Origin: an uncultured Prevotellaceae bacterium
GTDB lineage: Bacteria > Bacteroidota > Bacteroidia > Bacteroidales > Bacteroidaceae
Direction: 5' to 3'
NCBI GenBank assembly: GCA_900316585.1
Contig: ONDM01000002.1
Location: 186,001-250,000, forward strand
DNA: 64,000 bases
Shown here: one piece after another, positions 1-7,521 of the stretch
Numbering within the stretch: the first letter of the stretch is position 1
Layout: each line of letters starts with the position of its first letter
The notes under the pieces: generated by a model
Seen by the model: the letters and a program-made list of their open reading frames with translations, nothing else
What the model was told of the DNA's origin: nothing
The model's database searches: none
Made by a program: the position numbers and the translations under genes

Positions 1-383
1 TCCAAGAACTCTAGGTCTATTTTCTGGGGTTCCAACCGGCTGTCGACAAGCAGGAAGAGGCAAGCCATCTGACTGCGGTTCAGGATATACGACTGGATGA
101 TATGCTGAATCTCATCATGCACTTTCTTGGAGCGCTGCGCATAGCCGTAGCCTGGCAGGTCCACCAAGTACCAAGATTGGTTGATAAGGAAGTGGTTGAT
201 GAGTAGCGTCTTTCCAGGGGTGGCCGAGGTCAAGGCCAGCTTCTTGCGCCCCGTAAGCATGTTGATAAGGCTGGACTTGCCCACATTGGAACGTCCGATG
301 AAGGCATATTCGTTCAGGTTCCCTTCCGGGCACTTCCGGTAATCCGTATTGCTGATGACAAATTCTGCGCTTTTGATCTCCAT
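1..383 (-). CDS. engB: GTPase EngB (YihA/YsxC), 3' end cut by window edge
   Basis: GTP-binding protein that assists late assembly of the large ribosomal subunit in the cytoplasm. Read leftwards from the ATG at 383, the product begins [12 protein letters not shown] and shows the P-loop [10 protein letters not shown] (residues 30-39), a threonine-rich switch I region (TPGKTL, 55-60) and the switch II motif DLPGYGYA (75-82). About 127 residues are present; the family is near 200, so the C-terminal NKxD and SA(K) motifs lie outside. It is divergent from recR across 74 bp, and a minus-strand -7 box TAACTTTG (403-410) lies 19 nt before the start. Identification is secure from the motifs. Confidence 0.95.
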   Translation of the reverse strand, partial: MEIKSAEFVISNTDYRKCPEGNLNEYAFIGRSNVGKSSLINMLTGRKKLALTSATPGKTLLINHFLINQSWYLVDLPGYGYAQRSKKVHDEIQHIIQSYILNRSQMACLFLLVDSRLEPQKIDLEFL

Positions 384-402
384 CTTTTGAATATTTGCGA
401 TG

Positions 403-440
403 CAAAGTTAGTCAAATCTCAAGAAACTGAGCTATCTTTG
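403..440. promoter_or_regulatory. Divergent -7 boxes for engB and recR
   Basis: The minus strand reads TAACTTTG at 410-403 (towards engB) and the plus strand reads TATCTTTG at 433-440 (towards recR, 17 nt before its ATG). Both fit the Bacteroides -7 consensus TAnnTTTG. I do not see a convincing -33 TTTG at the right distance for either. Confidence 0.6.
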
Positions 441-457
441 CAGAAAAATAATACAAA

Positions 458-1075
458 ATGGAACAACAATATCCGTCTAAGTTGCTGGAAAATGCGGTGG
501 AAGAGTTTGCCAAACTGCCGGGAATCGGAAGGAAGACAGCTCTTCGGCTGGTGCTCCACCTGCTGCGTCAGGAACCCCAGGTGATCCGTAATTTTGCCGA
601 TGCCCTGCTCACGCTCTCCAGCGAAGTGAAACACTGCAAGGTGTGTCACAATATATCCGATACGGAGGTGTGCCCCATCTGCTCCAACCCGAAGCGTGAT
701 GCTACTACGGTGTGCGTGGTGGAGAATATTCAGGATGTGATGGCGGTGGAAAATACCCAGCAGTTCAGTGGGCTTTACCATGTGCTGGGAGGCTCTATCT
801 CACCTATGGACGGTATCGGGCCATCGGACCTGGAGATAGAGAGTCTGGTGGAGCGTGTAAAGGCCGGAGGCATCGATGAGGTAATCCTGGCACTGAGCAG
901 CACCATGGAGGGCGATACCACCAATTTCTATATCTACCGCAAACTGTCTGGCCTGCCGGTAAAGGTAAGCATAATAGCACGGGGAATAGCCGTGGGAGAC
1001 GAGTTGCAGTATGCCGATGAGGTGACCTTGGGGCGCAGCATTGTGAACCGGACGGAGTTCAATGGTAAATATTAA
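458..1075 (+). CDS. recR: Recombination mediator RecR
   Basis: RecR acts with RecF/RecO in loading RecA at single-strand gaps. The 205-residue product has the N-terminal helix-hairpin-helix (LPGIGRKTA, residues 20-28), a four-cysteine zinc finger (C60, C63, C72, C75 in [16 protein letters not shown]) and a Toprim domain starting near residue 83 (VCVVEN...). Length matches the usual ~200 aa. The ATG at 458 follows a TATCTTTG -7 box (433-440). The next gene's likely start lies 10 bp beyond the stop, so the two are probably co-transcribed. Confidence 0.96.
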   Translation: MEQQYPSKLLENAVEEFAKLPGIGRKTALRLVLHLLRQEPQVIRNFADALLTLSSEVKHCKVCHNISDTEVCPICSNPKRDATTVCVVENIQDVMAVENTQQFSGLYHVLGGSISPMDGIGPSDLEIESLVERVKAGGIDEVILALSSTMEGDTTNFYIYRKLSGLPVKVSIIARGIAVGDELQYADEVTLGRSIVNRTEFNGKY

Positions 1076-1085
1076 AAAAGAGGTT

Positions 1086-1508
1086 ATGAAGATACTGAAA
1101 ATACAGTTTTGGGGTATCATTTTGGTGAATGTGCTGATTCTGGTCCTGTTCATGACGGGCTTGCTGCCACAGGGATACTTTGCGACAGACAAGAATATGA
1201 TTTATGTTCTTAGCGTGGCGTGTGTGTTCATTCCGCTAGGTGATATCTATTTATCCTGGAGGATGCTAGGCACTGCCAAGGCGAAGAAACAGGTAAGAGA
1301 GCAAGGCTTCATCCTGTATAGTGTGAAGTGCCAGATTCGTATTATCCTGATGCTAGCGGCCACTGTGATGACCCTAGTGAGCTACTTCCTCACCCTGGAA
1401 ACATCCATCGGGTTCTGCTGGCTCATCTCCATGCTGGCCCTGTGGCTGGTCTATCCTTCCATGAAAGAGTATAATTCAATCGTAAACGGGGATGAGACTG
1501 CTGAGTGA
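1086..1508 (+). CDS. Small four-helix membrane protein, unknown function
   Basis: A protein of 140 residues if started at the ATG at 1086 (MKILKIQFWG); an in-frame ATG at 1062 would overlap the end of recR and is less likely, because a purine-rich AAAAAAGAGG lies just upstream of 1086. Four hydrophobic segments are visible: about residues 7-27, 39-60, 82-103 and 108-128, joined by short charged loops, with no catalytic motif I recognise. It lies between recR and a GNAT acetyltransferase and overlaps the latter by 17 bp, so translation is probably coupled. I do not recognise the family; a role at the membrane is all that can be said. Confidence 0.75.
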   Translation: MKILKIQFWGIILVNVLILVLFMTGLLPQGYFATDKNMIYVLSVACVFIPLGDIYLSWRMLGTAKAKKQVREQGFILYSVKCQIRIILMLAATVMTLVSYFLTLETSIGFCWLISMLALWLVYPSMKEYNSIVNGDETAE

Positions 1509-2013
1509 CGACGTGCTGTACCTGCGGCCTGTGGAGCCGGAGGACCTGGAGTTGCTTTACCGGGAGGAGAACGACTCCTCCATCTGGTGGCTAGGTGAGC
1601 AGACGGGACCTTACAGTAGGTTCCTGCTGCGTCAGTATCTGGCTGATGTGACGGGCGACATCTACACCGACCGCCAGCTGAGGCTGGTAGCCGTGCGTTG
1701 TGCTGATGATATGCCCGTGGGACTGGTGGACCTTTCCAACTTCTCTCCGCAGCATCTTAGGGCAGAAGTAGGAGTGCTGGTCTTCCCAGAGTTCAGGAAC
1801 CAAGGTCATGCCCTACGTATGCTGAGGCTGTTGGAAGACTTTGCCAGAGAGCATCTCAGACTGCATCAGCTCTATGCTTTCACGCCTATAATCAATGAGG
1901 CAGCTGTGGAGCTGTTCCGGAACCAAGGTTTCACGCAGGGTTATGTGCTCAAGGACTGGCTGCTGCTGGCCGATGGCCATGCCGATGCCCTGCTGATGCA
2001 AAAAATTCTATAG
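1492..2013 (+). CDS. GNAT-family N-acetyltransferase
   Basis: A 173-residue acetyltransferase of the RimJ/RimL/SpeG type, which would transfer acetyl from acetyl-CoA to an amine. It opens MRLLSDDVLYLRPVEPEDLELLY, the usual first strand and helix of this group. The acetyl-CoA-binding region is EVGVLVFPEFRNQGHALRML (about residues 92-111; the Q/R-x-x-G loop is RNQGHA), followed by the strand LYAFTPIINEAAVELFRNQGF near the C-terminus. The start lies inside the end of the preceding membrane protein gene. The substrate (protein N-terminus, polyamine or other) cannot be read from the sequence. Confidence 0.88.
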   Translation: MRLLSDDVLYLRPVEPEDLELLYREENDSSIWWLGEQTGPYSRFLLRQYLADVTGDIYTDRQLRLVAVRCADDMPVGLVDLSNFSPQHLRAEVGVLVFPEFRNQGHALRMLRLLEDFAREHLRLHQLYAFTPIINEAAVELFRNQGFTQGYVLKDWLLLADGHADALLMQKIL

Positions 2014-2035
2014 GCGGAAAAAAAGAGGCCAAAAG

Positions 2036-2067
2036 TTTGCGGGTTTGAAAATTTGTGCTACCTTTGC
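2036..2067 (+). promoter_or_regulatory. Bacteroides-type promoter of the tRNA-Asp pair
   Basis: TTTGC at 2036-2040 (-33 element) and TACCTTTG at 2059-2066 (-7 element) are separated by about 18-19 nt and lie 19 nt before the first tRNA-Asp. Both elements match the consensus, and the region is free of coding sequence. Confidence 0.75.
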
Positions 2068-2085
2068 ATCCGCAAACTGAAAAAT

Positions 2086-2159
2086 GGTGCGTTAGTTCAG
2101 TTGGTTAGAATATCTGCCTGTCACGCAGGGGGTCACGAGTTCGAGCCTCGTACGCACCG
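2086..2159 (+). tRNA. tRNA-Asp (GTC), copy 1
   Basis: A complete cloverleaf of 74 nt: acceptor GGTGCGT pairs with ACGCACC, the anticodon arm CCTGC/GCAGG carries loop anticodon GTC, and the T-arm has GTTCGAGCC. The discriminator base is G, as expected for tRNA-Asp. CCA is not encoded. Confidence 0.95.
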
Positions 2160-2188
2160 CTTTCGAGGTTTGTGCATTGATAGATATT

Positions 2189-2262
2189 GGTGCGTTAGTT
2201 CAGTTGGTTAGAATATCTGCCTGTCACGCAGGGGGTCACGAGTTCGAGCCTCGTACGCACCG
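2189..2262 (+). tRNA. tRNA-Asp (GTC), copy 2
   Basis: Identical over all 74 nt to the copy at 2086-2159, with a 29-nt spacer between them. It has the same anticodon GTC and no encoded CCA. The pair is transcribed from the promoter at 2036-2067 and ends at the hairpin at 2272-2303. The spacer holds no promoter I can see, so both copies probably come from one precursor. Confidence 0.95.
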
Positions 2263-2271
2263 CATCTTCAT

Positions 2272-2303
2272 CCTGAGAACGCAAAATTCTCAGGTTTTTT
2301 TTT
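2272..2303 (+). terminator. Rho-independent terminator after tRNA-Asp pair
   Basis: An 8-bp stem CCTGAGAA (2272-2279) / TTCTCAGG (2287-2294) with a 7-nt loop is followed by nine T residues (2295-2303). It ends immediately before the tRNA-Thr gene, so it would separate that gene from the tRNA-Asp transcript unless read-through occurs. Confidence 0.9.
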
Positions 2304-2304
2304 C

Positions 2305-2377
<73 letters not shown>

Positions 2378-2402
2378 CTTTCCGTGCTTTTTCCACCCAA
2401 AA

Positions 2403-2434
2403 TTTGTCTGTCTTCCATTTTATGGTTACTTTTG
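2403..2434 (+). promoter_or_regulatory. Bacteroides-type promoter of the glmM-like operon
   Basis: TTTG at 2403-2406 and TACTTTTG at 2427-2434 are 20 nt apart, a good match to the -33/-7 consensus. The promoter lies 25 nt before the ATG at 2460 and decides that start over longer in-frame extensions into the tRNA-Thr gene. Confidence 0.75.
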
Positions 2435-2459
2435 TGCACTGAATTTTAATTTTTATTTT

Positions 2460-3848
2460 ATGACACTGATAAAATCTATTTCAGGCATTCGTGGGACCAT
2501 CGGTGGTCCTGTGGGCGATGGCCTGACCCCTCTGGACATTGTGAAGTTCACTTCTGCCTATGCGGCATTCATCCGTAAGACTACTCCTGTGGAGAGTAAC
2601 ACCATCGTGGTGGGCCGTGATGCACGTATCTCTGGTGAGATGGTGAAGAACATGGTGTGTGGCACCCTCATGGGTATGGGTTTCGATGTAATTAATATAG
2701 GTTGGGCTTCTACACCTACTACCGAGCTGGCTGTGACCATGACGGGCTCCTGTGGCGGTATCATCCTGACTGCCAGTCATAACCCACGGCAGTGGAATGC
2801 CCTGAAGTTGCTAAACGAGAAAGGCGAGTTCCTGAACGCAGCCGAAGGTAACGAAGTGCTGAGGATAGCCGAGGCAGAAGAGTTCGTGTATTCGGATGTG
2901 GACCGTATTGGAAAATACAAGGAAGATTTCAGCTTCGATGAGAAACATATAGATCATGTGCTGGGCCTGAAACTGGTGGATGTGGAGGCTATCCGCAATG
3001 CCAATTTCAAGGTGGCGCTGGACACCATCAACTCGGTAGGTGGCATCATCCTTCCACGGTTGTTGGAGAAACTGGGCGTGAAGACCATCTATCTGCTTAA
3101 TGGAGAGGTTACAGGCGACTTCAAGCATAATCCTGAGCCGCTGGAGAAGAACCTGGGCGATATCATGGACCTTATGCGAGGCGGAAACTACGATGTGGGC
3201 TTCGTAGTAGATCCGGACGTGGACCGTCTGGCCTTCATCTGTGAGGATGGTCGTATGTATGGCGAGGAGTACACCCTGGTAACTGTAGCCGACTATGTGC
3301 TGAAGCACACACCGGGCAACACGGTTTCTAACCTGAGTTCTACCCGTGCACTGCGTGACGTGACCAACAAGTATGGTGGTACTTACTACGCTTCGGCTGT
3401 GGGTGAGGTGAACGTAACCACCAAGATGAAGGAGATGGAAGCCGTCATCGGTGGTGAGGGCAACGGTGGTGTCATCTACCCGGAAAGCCACTATGGTCGT
3501 GACGCTTTGGTAGGTATCGCTCTGTTCCTAAGTCATCTGGCTCACGAGGGCAAGAAAGTGAGCGAACTGCGTGCTACCTATCCAGAGTACTGCATCGCCA
3601 AGAATCGCATAGACTTGACTCCAAGTACCGATGTGGATGCCATTCTGCAGAAGGTGAAGGAACTGTACAAGAATGAGAAAATCAATGATGTGGACGGCGT
3701 GAAGATTGACTTTGCCGACTGCTGGGTGCACTTGCGTAAGAGCAATACTGAGCCTATCATCCGTGTGTACAGCGAGGCTGCTACCATGGAGAAGGCTGAT
3801 GAGATAGGAAAGAAGATCATGGAGATTGTATATGCCATGACCAAGTGA
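2460..3848 (+). CDS. glmM: Phosphohexomutase, probable phosphoglucosamine mutase GlmM
   Basis: A 462-residue alpha-D-phosphohexomutase. Probable role: interconversion of glucosamine 6-phosphate and glucosamine 1-phosphate for cell-wall UDP-GlcNAc, in the cytoplasm. Visible motifs: the phosphoserine loop TASHNP (S106), the metal-binding loop DPDVDR (domain 2), a sugar-binding loop GEGNGG (domain 3, where E. coli-type GlmM has GEQSGH) and the C-terminal phosphate loop RKSNTEPIIRV. The ATG at 2460 follows a promoter at 2403-2434; in-frame sequence further upstream is tRNA. The altered third loop leaves phosphomannomutase or phosphoglucomutase as alternatives; the fold is certain, the substrate less so. 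A symporter gene follows after 10 bp. Confidence 0.85.
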   Translation: MTLIKSISGIRGTIGGPVGDGLTPLDIVKFTSAYAAFIRKTTPVESNTIVVGRDARISGEMVKNMVCGTLMGMGFDVINIGWASTPTTELAVTMTGSCGGIILTASHNPRQWNALKLLNEKGEFLNAAEGNEVLRIAEAEEFVYSDVDRIGKYKEDFSFDEKHIDHVLGLKLVDVEAIRNANFKVALDTINSVGGIILPRLLEKLGVKTIYLLNGEVTGDFKHNPEPLEKNLGDIMDLMRGGNYDVGFVVDPDVDRLAFICEDGRMYGEEYTLVTVADYVLKHTPGNTVSNLSSTRALRDVTNKYGGTYYASAVGEVNVTTKMKEMEAVIGGEGNGGVIYPESHYGRDALVGIALFLSHLAHEGKKVSELRATYPEYCIAKNRIDLTPSTDVDAILQKVKELYKNEKINDVDGVKIDFADCWVHLRKSNTEPIIRVYSEAATMEKADEIGKKIMEIVYAMTK

Positions 3849-3858
3849 TGCCCTTTAG

Positions 3859-5088
3859 ATGAATGTAATCAAGAACTATACTTCTACCATTCTGCTGCTA
3901 CTGGGTATCTTGATCGGTGGCGTGTGTGGAATGATTTTCGGTGAGGATGCCGCCGTGGTGAAACCCGTGGGCGACATCTTCATGAATTTTATGTATGTGC
4001 TGGTAGTGCCTATCGTGTGCCTAAGTGTGTCTTCGGCCATGTGTACCATGAAGCGCTCTAATATGGCCGGACGGGTGCTGGTTAACACCTTGCTAGTGTT
4101 CTTGGTGATGTCTGTGGTACTTGCAGTGCTGAGCTGGCTGTGCATCTTGGTGTACAATCCCATGACGGGGGTGGACAGCAGTGCTATCCAACTGAATGGG
4201 ACGGCTGAACTGCCCGACAGTGGACTGTCGGTGGGTGAGATGCTTGTGAGTACAGTCTCCGTGCCGGAGTTCCTGCAGATGTTTGAGAAGCCGCACCTGC
4301 TTCCGCTGATTATCTTCTCCGTGGTCTTCGGACTGGCCACAGCGGTCTGTGGGGAGAAGGGGAAGCCGGTAGCCGATTTCCTGGAGGCTGGTTCCAACGT
4401 GGTGCTGAAGATGATGGACTATCTGATGTATTTGGCTCCCGTGTGTCTGGGGTGCTACTTCGCTGCAACAATTGGCTCGTTGGGAGGGCAGATTGTGAAC
4501 GGCTACTTGGGAGCCTTCGTACTGTATCTGGTGCTTACCGTGATAGTGTACTTCGGTGTGAACTCGGTGTATATTTTCTTGGCTGGTGGTAAAAAACTGC
4601 TCAAGTCGTATTGGAGAAACATCCTTCCACCGTCGCTCACCGCTGTGGGCACATCGTCCAGCGCTGCATGTATCCCCTTTAATATAGAGGCAGCCCAAAA
4701 TATGGGTGTGCCTTCAAGCATAGCCTCTACGGTGGTACCTTTCGGAACCAACATTCATAAGGATGGCTCTGTGGTAAGTTCCGTGGTGAAAATCGTTTTC
4801 TTGATGACGATATTCGGTGGCCTTCACGGACTGGAACTGAATGGTTTCGTGATTGTCTTCACCGCCTTGATTTCCAGCTTGGTGGTGGGGGCAATTCCTA
4901 GTGGAGGCATGACCGGTGAGCTGCTTATCTGCTCCATCCTGGGATATTCGCCTGAACTGGCTGTAGCCCTGATGGTCATCAGTACAATTATAGATGCACC
5001 AGCTACCATGCTCAATGCTACGGGCAACGTGGTGGCTTCGGTCTTGGTGGCTAGAATCTCGAAAAAACAAGTGTCTGATGAGAATTAA
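3859..5088 (+). CDS. Dicarboxylate/amino acid:cation symporter (SLC1/DAACS family) with altered ion site
   Basis: A 409-residue secondary transporter of the inner membrane, related to GltP/GltT/SstT. It has about eight membrane helices, a serine-rich hairpin 1 (AVGTSSSAACIP, near residue 263) and the TM7/TM8 core. Two core motifs differ from acidic amino acid carriers such as GltPh. The sodium motif NMDGT is HKDGS here (300-304). In TM8, D379-A-P-A-T-M-L-N386-A-T-G-N390 has Ala at the position of the side-chain-binding Arg (R397) and Asn at D405. The missing Arg argues against glutamate/aspartate as substrate and for a neutral amino acid or another solute. It sits in a run glmM-this gene-serine hydrolase-gltS and overlaps the next gene by 11 bp. 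Confidence 0.88.
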   Translation: MNVIKNYTSTILLLLGILIGGVCGMIFGEDAAVVKPVGDIFMNFMYVLVVPIVCLSVSSAMCTMKRSNMAGRVLVNTLLVFLVMSVVLAVLSWLCILVYNPMTGVDSSAIQLNGTAELPDSGLSVGEMLVSTVSVPEFLQMFEKPHLLPLIIFSVVFGLATAVCGEKGKPVADFLEAGSNVVLKMMDYLMYLAPVCLGCYFAATIGSLGGQIVNGYLGAFVLYLVLTVIVYFGVNSVYIFLAGGKKLLKSYWRNILPPSLTAVGTSSSAACIPFNIEAAQNMGVPSSIASTVVPFGTNIHKDGSVVSSVVKIVFLMTIFGGLHGLELNGFVIVFTALISSLVVGAIPSGGMTGELLICSILGYSPELAVALMVISTIIDAPATMLNATGNVVASVLVARISKKQVSDEN

Positions 5089-6307
5089 GTTACTTTGTCT
5101 GTGCGCTGTGATGACCCTGCTTTCCTGCTCTCCAAAAGGGGAGAGGAACAACTATGCTGCGTTCACGGCATCGCTGGACAGCCTTTTCTCCCGGAAATTC
5201 CCTGCTGGTGAACCGGGTGCCTATGTGCTGGTGACTCTGCACGACAGCATCATCTACGACCGTGGCTTCGGTATGGCTACGTTGCCTGGACATGTGGTGG
5301 AGCAAGGGGAGCCTATCACGGATGAGACAATGTTCAATATCTGCTCCGTTTCCAAGCAGTTCTCTGCCGTGGCTTTGCTGAAGTTGGAGGAGCAGGGACT
5401 GATTTCCCTGCAAGACCCCGTGAACAAGTATTTCCCGGAGTTCAAAGCCGATTTCTTCAAGGAAATAACCCTGGCACAGCTGCTTTCCCACACCAGTGGC
5501 CTGCCTGACTCTCGTCCCCGTACACCGGAGGAGTGGGCTGTCTATACCTCCAAGAACAAGACGGAGTTTTCTCGTGTGGAGGACTTCAAAAGATTCTGTG
5601 GAGTGGAGGAGAGCGTACGGTTTCTGGAAAAACAGGATTCATTGGCTTTTGAACCTGGAACACAGTATGAATACCAAAATCCTACTTTCCAACTGGTGGA
5701 ACTGCTTGTGGAACGGGTCACTGACCAGGATTTCGATGCGTGGATGCAGGAGCATATATTCTTTCCGGCTGGCATGACGAACACATTGTATTATGAACCG
5801 GAGAAGGAGATTCCAAACTTGGCGCATGGTTATGAGCCGGTAGGATTCACCACATTGAATGGAGACCGTGTACCGTTGGATAATCCTTTCGGATACTGGA
5901 GGAGTCAAGATGGGAAGTGGCAGGAGAACGACTACGGTGAGGCTAGTTTCTTCGGTACCAAGGCAGATGGTGGAATCTACACTACACCATTGGATTTCGT
6001 GAAATGGGACAGGGCACTCTATCATGACAAGGTAATGCTTGCTCAATCTCGTGAAAAGGCACATACGCCTCGCATCCTGACCGACATCCCAGAGACATCC
6101 TATGGCTATGGCTTCTTCGTGGAAGAACGTAAGGACCGTCCAAAGAAAATCTACCATACGGGTGACAACGGAGGATTCCTCATCTTTGAGGGACGCTTTC
6201 CTGATCTGGATGTGTTCTACCTGATTTTCGCTAACCGTCCCGACTGGGAAAGGGAGGCAACTGTGGAAAAAGTAGATAATATTATACTGAATAAATTGAC
6301 AAGATGA
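5078..6307 (+). CDS. Serine hydrolase lipoprotein, class C beta-lactamase / DD-peptidase fold
   Basis: A 409-residue exported lipoprotein. The ATG at 5078 starts MRIKLLCLCAVMTLLSCS, a lipoprotein signal with lipobox LLSC, and overlaps the end of the preceding transporter gene by 11 bp; this fixes the start. The hydrolase domain (Pfam beta-lactamase family) shows the nucleophile motif S90-V-S-K93, a Y-x-N motif (YQN, in EYQNPTF) and a C-terminal H-T-G triad motif (HTGDNGG). These are the three active-site elements of class C beta-lactamases, esterases and D-aminopeptidases. It lies between two amino acid transporters and overlaps gltS by ATGA, which suggests release of an amino acid from a peptide or muropeptide. 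The substrate is unknown. Confidence 0.88.
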   Translation: MRIKLLCLCAVMTLLSCSPKGERNNYAAFTASLDSLFSRKFPAGEPGAYVLVTLHDSIIYDRGFGMATLPGHVVEQGEPITDETMFNICSVSKQFSAVALLKLEEQGLISLQDPVNKYFPEFKADFFKEITLAQLLSHTSGLPDSRPRTPEEWAVYTSKNKTEFSRVEDFKRFCGVEESVRFLEKQDSLAFEPGTQYEYQNPTFQLVELLVERVTDQDFDAWMQEHIFFPAGMTNTLYYEPEKEIPNLAHGYEPVGFTTLNGDRVPLDNPFGYWRSQDGKWQENDYGEASFFGTKADGGIYTTPLDFVKWDRALYHDKVMLAQSREKAHTPRILTDIPETSYGYGFFVEERKDRPKKIYHTGDNGGFLIFEGRFPDLDVFYLIFANRPDWEREATVEKVDNIILNKLTR

Positions 6308-7521
6308 CTGAACTAGACCTTTATCAGACCTTATGCCTGGCAGTAGTGGCACTTTGGGTGGGTTCTTACCTAAAGAACCGCATCGGTGTGTTGCAGCGTT
6401 TCTGTATTCCATCACCTGTGGTGGGTGGCCTGCTGTTTGCCATGCTTACCCTGCTGGGTTATATGTTGGGGTTGTTCGAGGTCAGTTTCGATAGTACGCT
6501 GAAGAACCTTTTCATGGTGTTCTTCTTTACTTCCGTGGGTTTTCAAGCCAATTTCAAGACTATCAAGCTGGGTGGAAAGCCTTTGCTGATGATGGTAGTG
6601 CTGGTTGCCGTTCTGGTGGTGATACAGAATTGTGTGGCAGTAGGCATTGCACTTGGACTGGGTTTGGATGGTCTGGTGGGCATGACTGCGGGTTCCATCC
6701 CTATGGTGGGCGGTCATGGTACCTCCGGAGCCTTTGGCCCCATACTAGAACAGATGGGAGTGGTAGGTGGTACATCCTTAACCACTGCTGCAGCTACCTT
6801 CGGATTGGTAGCCGGTTCTCTGGTGGGTGGCCCATTGGCACAGCGCCTTATCGAGAAGCACCATTTGCTAAAGGAAAGAATCACAGGACATAAGTATGAT
6901 AGCTCCGGTGAGGCAGATCTGGCTGAAAGTCTGGTGAAATCACAGGAGGACAAGCTGAAGAGTAAAGGAAACTACACCAAGGCGCTCTACCTGCTGATTA
7001 TTGCGGTAGGGCTGGGTACGCTGGTGAGCTACCTGCTAGATCTCACGGGTGCAACTTTCCCTATATATATGGGTGGCTTGCTTGCTGGGTGCATCATCCG
7101 TAACGTGGATGAGTTCGGGAATAACTGGATTGGATCTCCCATGCGTGAGATTGACGAGATAGGAGGCATCTGCCTGTCGCTCTTCTTAGGAATCGCCATG
7201 ATTTCCTTGAAACTTTGGGAATTGGCTGAGTTGGCGCTTCCGCTGTGCCTCATGTTAGGTGCACAGGTCATCATCATGATACTGTTTGCCTACTTTGTGT
7301 GCTTCCCGGTCATGGGTAAAGATTATGACGCAGCTGTGCTTTCTGCAGGTTTCTGCGGTTTCGGTATGGGTGCCACTCCGAATGCCATGGCCAACATTCA
7401 GGCAGTGTGCGATAAATACGTGCCTTCCGTGAAGGCCTTTCTGATTATTCCTATTGTGGGAAGTATGTTTACGGATTTTGTGAACAGCTTAATTATCACT
7501 TTCTTTATCAACGTACTTTAG
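6304..7521 (+). CDS. gltS: Sodium/glutamate symporter GltS
   Basis: A 405-residue inner-membrane carrier of the GltS family, which imports glutamate with sodium. It shows the two repeated halves of the family: IPSPVVGGLLFA near residue 40 and GSIPMVGGHGTSGAFGP near residue 138 (the conserved G-G-H-G-T reentrant loop), then a second half with GFCGFGMGATPNAMANIQA, the matching reentrant loop. A hydrophilic central loop (about residues 190-230) divides them. The start overlaps the serine-hydrolase stop codon (ATGA), so the two are translationally coupled. The 3' end overlaps dacB, on the opposite strand, by 14 bp. Confidence 0.95.
   Translation: MTELDLYQTLCLAVVALWVGSYLKNRIGVLQRFCIPSPVVGGLLFAMLTLLGYMLGLFEVSFDSTLKNLFMVFFFTSVGFQANFKTIKLGGKPLLMMVVLVAVLVVIQNCVAVGIALGLGLDGLVGMTAGSIPMVGGHGTSGAFGPILEQMGVVGGTSLTTAAATFGLVAGSLVGGPLAQRLIEKHHLLKERITGHKYDSSGEADLAESLVKSQEDKLKSKGNYTKALYLLIIAVGLGTLVSYLLDLTGATFPIYMGGLLAGCIIRNVDEFGNNWIGSPMREIDEIGGICLSLFLGIAMISLKLWELAELALPLCLMLGAQVIIMILFAYFVCFPVMGKDYDAAVLSAGFCGFGMGATPNAMANIQAVCDKYVPSVKAFLIIPIVGSMFTDFVNSLIITFFINVL

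Noticed and set aside
5090..6415. Several long open frames on the minus strand opposite the serine hydrolase and its neighbours
   Set aside because: They mirror codon-biased plus-strand genes; compositions are not protein-like, and no motif or start signal supports them.
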